From an uncultured Bacteroidia bacterium (lineage in GTDB: Bacteria > Bacteroidota > Bacteroidia > Bacteroidales > F082): DNA of 39,989 nucleotides. Location of the stretch: positions 1-39,989 of the forward strand of contig CADCML010000074.1 of NCBI GenBank assembly GCA_902802535.1, in the 5' to 3' direction. The position numbers and the translations under genes were made by a program. Positions within the stretch are counted from its first letter, which is position 1. Each line of letters opens with the position of its first letter. Positions 35,392 to 39,989 of the stretch are shown piece by piece. The notes below the pieces were generated by a model. It worked only from the letters and a program-made list of their open reading frames with translations, ran no database searches and was not told the origin of the DNA.

Positions 35392-37473
35392 ATGAGCAAC
35401 GGAGGATTATACATTACCAAAAGGGACGGCAAGCAGGAAGCCTTCTCTCTGGAAAAAATCAAAGTGGCCATCAGCAAAGCCTTCTTGGCTTCGGGCTTTT
35501 ATGCCACCGACGAGGATTTGAACGCCATCTTGAGCCGCGTCCGCGTGACCAACGGCATCACCGTGGAGGAGATCCAAAACCAGGTGGAGACGGCATTAAT
35601 GGCGGAACAGTACTACACTGTGGCCAAAAACTACCGTGAGATCCGCGAGAAAATCGATTTCTTGAGCAACTATGTCAACGCTTCGAATGCCGCCACAGGA
35701 TCGAAGTACGACGCCAACGCCAACGTGGAGAAGAAAAACATCGCCACCCTTATCGGCGAGCTGCCCAAGTCGAGTTTCATCCGCATCAACCGTCGCCTGC
35801 TGACCGACCGCATCAAGTCGACGTTTGGCAAGGAACTTGCCGACCGTTACCTCTATTTGCTCAACAACCATTTTATCTACAAGAACGACGAGACCTCTTT
35901 GGCCAACTACTGCGCCTCCATCACCATGTATCCCTGGCTTAACGAAGGCACGGCTTCCATCGGCGGCAATTCCTCCGCCCCGACTAAGCTGCGTTCCTTC
36001 TGCGGTGGTTTTATTAATATGGTGTTCATGGTGTCGTCGCAACTGTCAGGCGCCTGCGCCACGCCGGAGTTCTTGATGTACATGAACTACTTCATCGCCA
36101 AGGACTATGGCCCAGACTATTACAAACGTGCTGACGAGGTGGTCGATTATTCCTTGAAGCCGCGCACCATCGACAAGGTCATCACCGACTGCTTCCAGCA
36201 AATCGTCTACTCGCTCAACCAACCTGCTGGCGCGAGAAACTACCAATCGGTGTTCTGGAACATTGCCTACTACGACAAGAACTATTTCGAGTCGCTGTTC
36301 GGCAACTTCTATTTCCCCGACGGCACCAAACCCGATTGGGAATCACTGAGTTGGCTCCAAAAACGCTTCATGAAGTGGTTCAACGCCGAGCGCCTGAAGA
36401 GCGTGCTGACCTTCCCCGTCGAAACCATGGCCCTGCTCTCGAAGGACGGCGACGTCATCGACCAGGAATGGGGCGACTTCACCGCCGAGATGTATGCCGA
36501 AGGCCATTCGTTCTTCACCTACCTCAGCGATAACGCCGACTCACTCTCGTCATGCTGCCGCCTGCGCAACGAGATTCAGGACAACGGTTTCAGTTACACC
36601 CTCGGTGCCGGTGGCGTTTCCACGGGTTCCAAGAGCGTGCTGACCATCAACCTGAACCGTTGCATCCAATATGCCGCACGCAACAACATGCACTACCTCA
36701 CCTTCCTTGAGGAAATCGTCGACCTTTGCCACAAGGTGCAGATTTGCTACAATGAAAACCTGAAGGAATTGCAGAAGAAAGGCATGCTGCCACTCTTCGA
36801 TGCGGGTTACATCAACCTCGGTCGCCAATACCTCACCATCGGCGTGAACGGCCTCGTGGAAGCCGCCGAGTTCTTGAAAATCAAGATTTCAGACAATCCT
36901 GAGTATGAGCATTTTGTGCAGGAAGTTCTCGGCCTCATCGAGAAGTACAACAAGAAATACTACTCGAAGCAAGACGGCCTGATGTTCAACTGCGAGATGA
37001 TTCCCGCCGAGAACGTGGGTGTGAAACATGCCAAATGGGACAAGGAGGACGGCTACGAAGTGCACCGCGACTGCTACAACAGCTACTTCTACATCGTGGA
37101 AGACCCCAACACCAACGTATTGGACAAGTTCCGCCTCCACGGCGAGAAGTACATCAAGCACCTCACCGGTGGCTCAGCCTTGCACTGCAATCTGGAGGAA
37201 CACCTCACCAAGGAACAGTACCGCCAGCTGCTGCGCGTGGCTGCCCGCGAAGGATGCAACTATTTCACTTTCAATATCCCGAATACGATTTGCAACGACT
37301 GTGGCCACATCGACAAGCGTTACCTGAAGGAATGCCCCGAGTGCCACAGCCACAACATCGACTACCTGACCCGCATCATCGGTTACCTGAAGCGTGTCAG
37401 CAATTTCAGCGAGCCACGTCAAGAAGAAGCCGCCCGCCGTCACTATGGAAAAATGGAGATGGACCGATGCTAA
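35392..37473 (+). CDS. nrdD: Anaerobic (class III) ribonucleoside-triphosphate reductase
   Basis: A 693-residue NrdD. The N-terminal ATP-cone (YITKRDGKQEAFSLEKI) is the allosteric domain. The central barrel carries SFCGGFINMVFMVSSQLSGACATPEF-type active-site sequence (around residues 203-228). The C-terminus has a zinc site C-x2-C...C-x2-C (CNDCGH, CPECHS). The glycyl radical residue is G664 in RIIGYL. The enzyme reduces NTPs to dNTPs without oxygen and needs NrdG for activation. It is controlled by the B12 riboswitch upstream, which suggests that the cell also has a B12-dependent class II reductase elsewhere. It overlaps nrdG by 7 nt. Confidence 0.96.
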   Translation: MSNGGLYITKRDGKQEAFSLEKIKVAISKAFLASGFYATDEDLNAILSRVRVTNGITVEEIQNQVETALMAEQYYTVAKNYREIREKIDFLSNYVNASNAATGSKYDANANVEKKNIATLIGELPKSSFIRINRRLLTDRIKSTFGKELADRYLYLLNNHFIYKNDETSLANYCASITMYPWLNEGTASIGGNSSAPTKLRSFCGGFINMVFMVSSQLSGACATPEFLMYMNYFIAKDYGPDYYKRADEVVDYSLKPRTIDKVITDCFQQIVYSLNQPAGARNYQSVFWNIAYYDKNYFESLFGNFYFPDGTKPDWESLSWLQKRFMKWFNAERLKSVLTFPVETMALLSKDGDVIDQEWGDFTAEMYAEGHSFFTYLSDNADSLSSCCRLRNEIQDNGFSYTLGAGGVSTGSKSVLTINLNRCIQYAARNNMHYLTFLEEIVDLCHKVQICYNENLKELQKKGMLPLFDAGYINLGRQYLTIGVNGLVEAAEFLKIKISDNPEYEHFVQEVLGLIEKYNKKYYSKQDGLMFNCEMIPAENVGVKHAKWDKEDGYEVHRDCYNSYFYIVEDPNTNVLDKFRLHGEKYIKHLTGGSALHCNLEEHLTKEQYRQLLRVAAREGCNYFTFNIPNTICNDCGHIDKRYLKECPECHSHNIDYLTRIIGYLKRVSNFSEPRQEEAARRHYGKMEMDRC

Positions 37474-37961
37474 AATACGCCAATTTTGATATCGTCTTCC
37501 AGGAAGTTCCTGAGGAAGTGACACTTGCCATTAATATCACCAACTGTCCCAACCAATGCCCAGGTTGTCACAGCAAGTATTTGTGGGAGAACACTGGTAA
37601 AGCATTAGACACCAAGGAATTGTATCGTCTTGTGGAACAATACAAGACGGGCATCACCTGTGTATGTTTCATGGGCGGTGACAATGAGCCTGAATCTGTA
37701 GCCCAATTGGCCAACCAAGTGAAGAAAGACTACCACGTGAAGGTGGCCTGGTATTCGGGGAAAAACGACCTGCCGCAAAACGTTTCCACCGACCATTTCG
37801 ACTACATCAAATTGGGTCGTTATGTGGCCGAGCTTGGGCCTTTGGACAGCATCACCACCAACCAGCGCATGATGAAACGCCTGGCCGACGGCCGTGTGAA
37901 AGACATCACGGAGTGGTTTAGGCGAAACAAGAAAGTTGAGATTGTTGAAAACGAGCCATGA
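37467..37961 (+). CDS. nrdG: Anaerobic ribonucleotide reductase activating protein (radical SAM)
   Basis: A 164-residue radical SAM enzyme. The [4Fe-4S] motif C-x3-C-x2-C is C-PNQ-C-PG-C near residue 27, FMGGDNEP is the SAM-binding glycine motif, and the length is typical of NrdG. It makes the glycyl radical on NrdD. I chose the ATG at 37467 (MLKYANFDIVF), which overlaps the nrdD stop by 7 nt. The same frame is open further upstream, but only as an antiphase reading of nrdD. A strong hairpin terminator starts at its stop codon. Confidence 0.95.
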   Translation: MLKYANFDIVFQEVPEEVTLAINITNCPNQCPGCHSKYLWENTGKALDTKELYRLVEQYKTGITCVCFMGGDNEPESVAQLANQVKKDYHVKVAWYSGKNDLPQNVSTDHFDYIKLGRYVAELGPLDSITTNQRMMKRLADGRVKDITEWFRRNKKVEIVENEP

Positions 37962-37991
37962 AAAAACTCCAGCGTTTGCTGGAGTTTTTTT
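37961..37991. terminator. Bidirectional terminator between nrdG and the S41-type gene
   Basis: AAAAAACTCCAGC, loop GTTT, GCTGGAGTTTTTTT: a 13-bp A/T-flanked stem with T runs in both directions, between convergent transcripts. Confidence 0.9.
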
Positions 37992-38018
37992 GTTTTGAAC
38001 CATTTGTAGTAGGCACAT

Positions 38019-39299
38019 CTATTGGTAGTTCTTGATGTATTCAATAGCCGCGTCAAACTGGGGCATAAAGCTGGTGTTGTGGTCTTTGAAGAGCACGATT
38101 TCATCGGGTGTGACACCGATGCCTTCAAGTACCTTGCCACCCACTTGCGCCTCAAATGTCGAGGTGTAGATGTAATGGTTCATATTGTTTTGGTCTCCAA
38201 AAGGCCCTCCGAAGTTGAGATCGATGAACGAAACAGGCTGCAGAGGCCCCGTGGCACCGTAGGTACGCTCGCCGATGACATGAACCGTAGGCATCACGTG
38301 CCTCATGACGGCAGGTTCAATCTCGCCCATGCTGATTGAACAGATGTTAGTAAGGACGACGAAGGGGATATTTTCGGCGGTGATGTCGCGGTGGTAGTCG
38401 GGCTTCGGATCGATGTAATAGGAAACCCAAGGCGAGTACTCAAGCCTTCCAGGACCTTCCTTGTAACGGGTCTTCAGTACCTCGGTGCGTTCGTTGATGA
38501 AGGAGCCGACGAGATAGTCGAGGTCATCTTGGCAGCCGCCACCATTGGCGCGGTTGTCGAGAATGATGCCGGCCAACTGCTCACGAGGTGTTTCCTTGAT
38601 GGCGGTCAGCCATTTGTCCACAACGGCTTTAGCGGCTTGAGCCGAGGCTGAAGTGCCGTTCATCACGTATGAAATGACAGCCGCCGACTGCCAGAAGTAA
38701 GGTATCTTGCGACCATCGGGCAACCTAAACAAGAAATAGTAGTAAGAAATACCCGTGCCAATCTCTTCAAGCATGCCGTCAAACGATTCCTGCTCCTCAA
38801 TGTTGTCAAGCAGGGTCATCTCAGCATCCATTTGGTATTTGAAATATACCTGTAACAAAAAAGTAGGTATAGTAAAATAATCCCTTTTCTCAACCTCAAT
38901 CTCGCCAGGGCTGACGTAGAAATATGGTAACGTGTCGGAAACGGCGGGGTGAAGGTTTTTAATTACTATGGCCATGTGATGGTCTCTCAGACCGCCCATC
39001 GCACCTGTGTAGAGTTCGTTTAGATCGTCCAAAGTCACTTCCTGGCCGGCTTCATGCTGCGCGTCAAGGGCATGGAACTTGGGCATGTATTCTTCGTAGA
39101 CGGCATCCCAGTCGGTTTCGTCAACATCCCAAAACACATAACCCGAACTGAGGCTTTTCCAAAGGTATTCGAACTGTGTGGAATAGCTGTCGTAGGCCAA
39201 TTTGTCCGTTTCTCCGATATAGGGGTGATAGTCGGCATCTTTGCGGCAACCACTGAAAATCAAGGCAATCAGTGCCAAAATAATGATATTTCTTTTCAT
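38019..39299 (-). CDS. S41-type (C-terminal processing protease-like) lipoprotein
   Basis: A 426-residue protein with a lipoprotein signal (lipobox FSGC, Cys18). The C-terminal half is S41-like: IILDNRANGGGCQDDLDYL, then VVLTNICSISMGEIEPAVM, where the central Ser is the candidate nucleophile, and VIGERTYGATGPL. The N-terminal half (FEYLWKSLSSGYVFWDVDETDWDAVYEEY) is the usual cap of this Bacteroidota group. No clear PDZ domain is seen. It lies 12 nt after the barrel gene on the same strand, so the two are probably co-transcribed. It acts in the periplasm or at the outer membrane; the substrate is unknown. Confidence 0.83.
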   Translation of the reverse strand: MKRNIIILALIALIFSGCRKDADYHPYIGETDKLAYDSYSTQFEYLWKSLSSGYVFWDVDETDWDAVYEEYMPKFHALDAQHEAGQEVTLDDLNELYTGAMGGLRDHHMAIVIKNLHPAVSDTLPYFYVSPGEIEVEKRDYFTIPTFLLQVYFKYQMDAEMTLLDNIEEQESFDGMLEEIGTGISYYYFLFRLPDGRKIPYFWQSAAVISYVMNGTSASAQAAKAVVDKWLTAIKETPREQLAGIILDNRANGGGCQDDLDYLVGSFINERTEVLKTRYKEGPGRLEYSPWVSYYIDPKPDYHRDITAENIPFVVLTNICSISMGEIEPAVMRHVMPTVHVIGERTYGATGPLQPVSFIDLNFGGPFGDQNNMNHYIYTSTFEAQVGGKVLEGIGVTPDEIVLFKDHNTSFMPQFDAAIEYIKNYQ

Positions 39300-39311
39300 A
39301 GTCGTTCGGTT

Positions 39312-39989
39312 TTAGAATTTGTAATAAACGCCAAGGTCGATGGAAAGGGTGTTCAGATAGCGCGGGTCGCTCAAGTGCGCGTAACTCTTGCGGTAGCTGA
39401 CGAGGTCATAATAATAAAGCGCGTCAAGGTTAAGGCCAACATGGTCAGTAATGTCCCAATTCAAGCCCACACCGCCAACGAGACCGGCTGTGAAGCGTTG
39501 GTCTTCGCTGTTAAATTCGCGTTTTTGGTTGAAGTCATCGAAAAACACGTAATAGTCAGTCATCCAGTAGGTTGTTCCCTTGATACGGGATTGCAGCCAG
39601 TAGCCAGCAAAGCCGCCGCAAAGCAGGTGTCCACGCAATGCCTCGCCGCCAAACGAAAAGTCGGCCATCACGGGGAGCATCAGGTAGTCGTTGCGATACT
39701 CGGTGAAAACTGGGTCTAGATAGTTAAGGTTGCGGTCCATGCGGTGGGAGCGTTTCATATAGCTCAAGTCGGCACGGAGGGCAATCCAATCGTTGAACTC
39801 GCAACGGGCTTGAAAACCAGCATCGAAGCCGCTTAAGCGCGAGTAGGTCTCGTCGATACGTCCTGCAATGGAACGGTCGGGCGAGGTGCAGGTCCAGCCG
39901 CCCTTGATGCCAATCGCCCACTGGGCCTTGGCTTCGGTTGCCGTCCAACACAGAAGGACGGCGAGCACAAAGATGATTCGTTTGTTCAT
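39312..39989 (-). CDS. Outer-membrane beta-barrel protein (PorT/OMP_b-brl type)
   Basis: A 225-residue protein with a signal peptide of about 22 residues (ends TEAKAQ). Repeated amphipathic strands follow (WAIGIKGGWT, FDAGFQARCEF, LRADLSYMKRSHRM, LMLPVMADFSFGG, FTAGLVGGVGLNWDI) and the end is LGVYYKF, a C-terminal Phe typical of barrels. The pattern fits the PF13568-like outer-membrane beta-barrel family of Bacteroidota. The ATG occupies the last three bases of the window, so the gene looks complete but its promoter is not visible. It is upstream of the S41-type lipoprotein by 12 nt. Confidence 0.8.
   Translation of the reverse strand: MNKRIIFVLAVLLCWTATEAKAQWAIGIKGGWTCTSPDRSIAGRIDETYSRLSGFDAGFQARCEFNDWIALRADLSYMKRSHRMDRNLNYLDPVFTEYRNDYLMLPVMADFSFGGEALRGHLLCGGFAGYWLQSRIKGTTYWMTDYYVFFDDFNQKREFNSEDQRFTAGLVGGVGLNWDITDHVGLNLDALYYYDLVSYRKSYAHLSDPRYLNTLSIDLGVYYKF

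Noticed and set aside
37035-37466. An upstream extension of nrdG inside nrdD.
   Set aside because: The extension is nrdD read in another frame. The conserved NrdG protein starts at 37467.

Overview
The window looks like a chromosomal contig from an uncultured Bacteroidales-type bacterium (Bacteroidota). Evidence seen in the sequence: almost every intergenic start is preceded by a TAnnTTTG(C) -7 element, the Bacteroidota vegetative promoter signature, with little Shine-Dalgarno signal. There are also a type IX secretion C-terminal sorting domain, BACON-domain lipoproteins, a BspA-type leucine-rich repeat surface protein, an OstA-like protein and MntP. Most genes are housekeeping or cell-envelope genes. 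I see no prophage, integrase, transposase or CRISPR array.

Layout. 1-4800: an AAA ATPase (DUF4143 type), a secreted subtilase with a T9SS tail behind a hicB-hicA toxin-antitoxin pair, and a PHP-type histidinol phosphatase. 4800-8400: a U32 protein (TrhP-like), tRNA-Pro(CGG), mntP and an Omp85-type barrel. 8400-13700: an OstA-like gene with gpmA, two near-identical MazG genes flanking a second, 3'-truncated AAA ATPase, then a mntA-hepT (MNT-HEPN) toxin-antitoxin pair. 13900-22600: glnS, tRNA-Cys(GCA), an apparent four-gene operon of two paralogous BACON lipoproteins and two paralogous multi-pass membrane proteins, and rnr. 22600-24200: a third ATPase (archaeal-ATPase/DUF234 type). 24400-35000: two giant surface-protein genes, a frame-broken BspA-like LRR protein and an M6-type metalloprotease, which share a nearly identical 3' cassette. 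35100-38000: a cobalamin riboswitch followed by nrdD-nrdG (class III ribonucleotide reductase). 38000-39989: an S41-type lipoprotein and an outer-membrane beta-barrel protein whose start codon sits exactly at the window edge.

The strongest unexplained signal is shared by the three otherwise scattered ATPase genes. Each is preceded, directly against its -7 box, by two tandem copies of a palindrome. The palindrome sequence differs from gene to gene, but the architecture is the same, and for the two DUF4143 genes the centre-to-centre spacing is exactly 32 bp. The second ATPase also carries a copy of its palindrome pair at its 3' end, where the repeat supplies the stop codon and cuts off the EFK part of the nuclease-like domain. 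I infer an ATPase/nuclease-fold protein plus its own cognate palindromes: a self-regulating or mobile unit not covered by standard annotation.

A second signal is a four-stem nested hairpin in the roughly 300-nt leader of the BspA-like gene. A third is that two frame breaks in the giant genes each lie exactly at the end of a 99-100 nt perfectly duplicated block. That could be gene conversion or a short-read assembly artefact.
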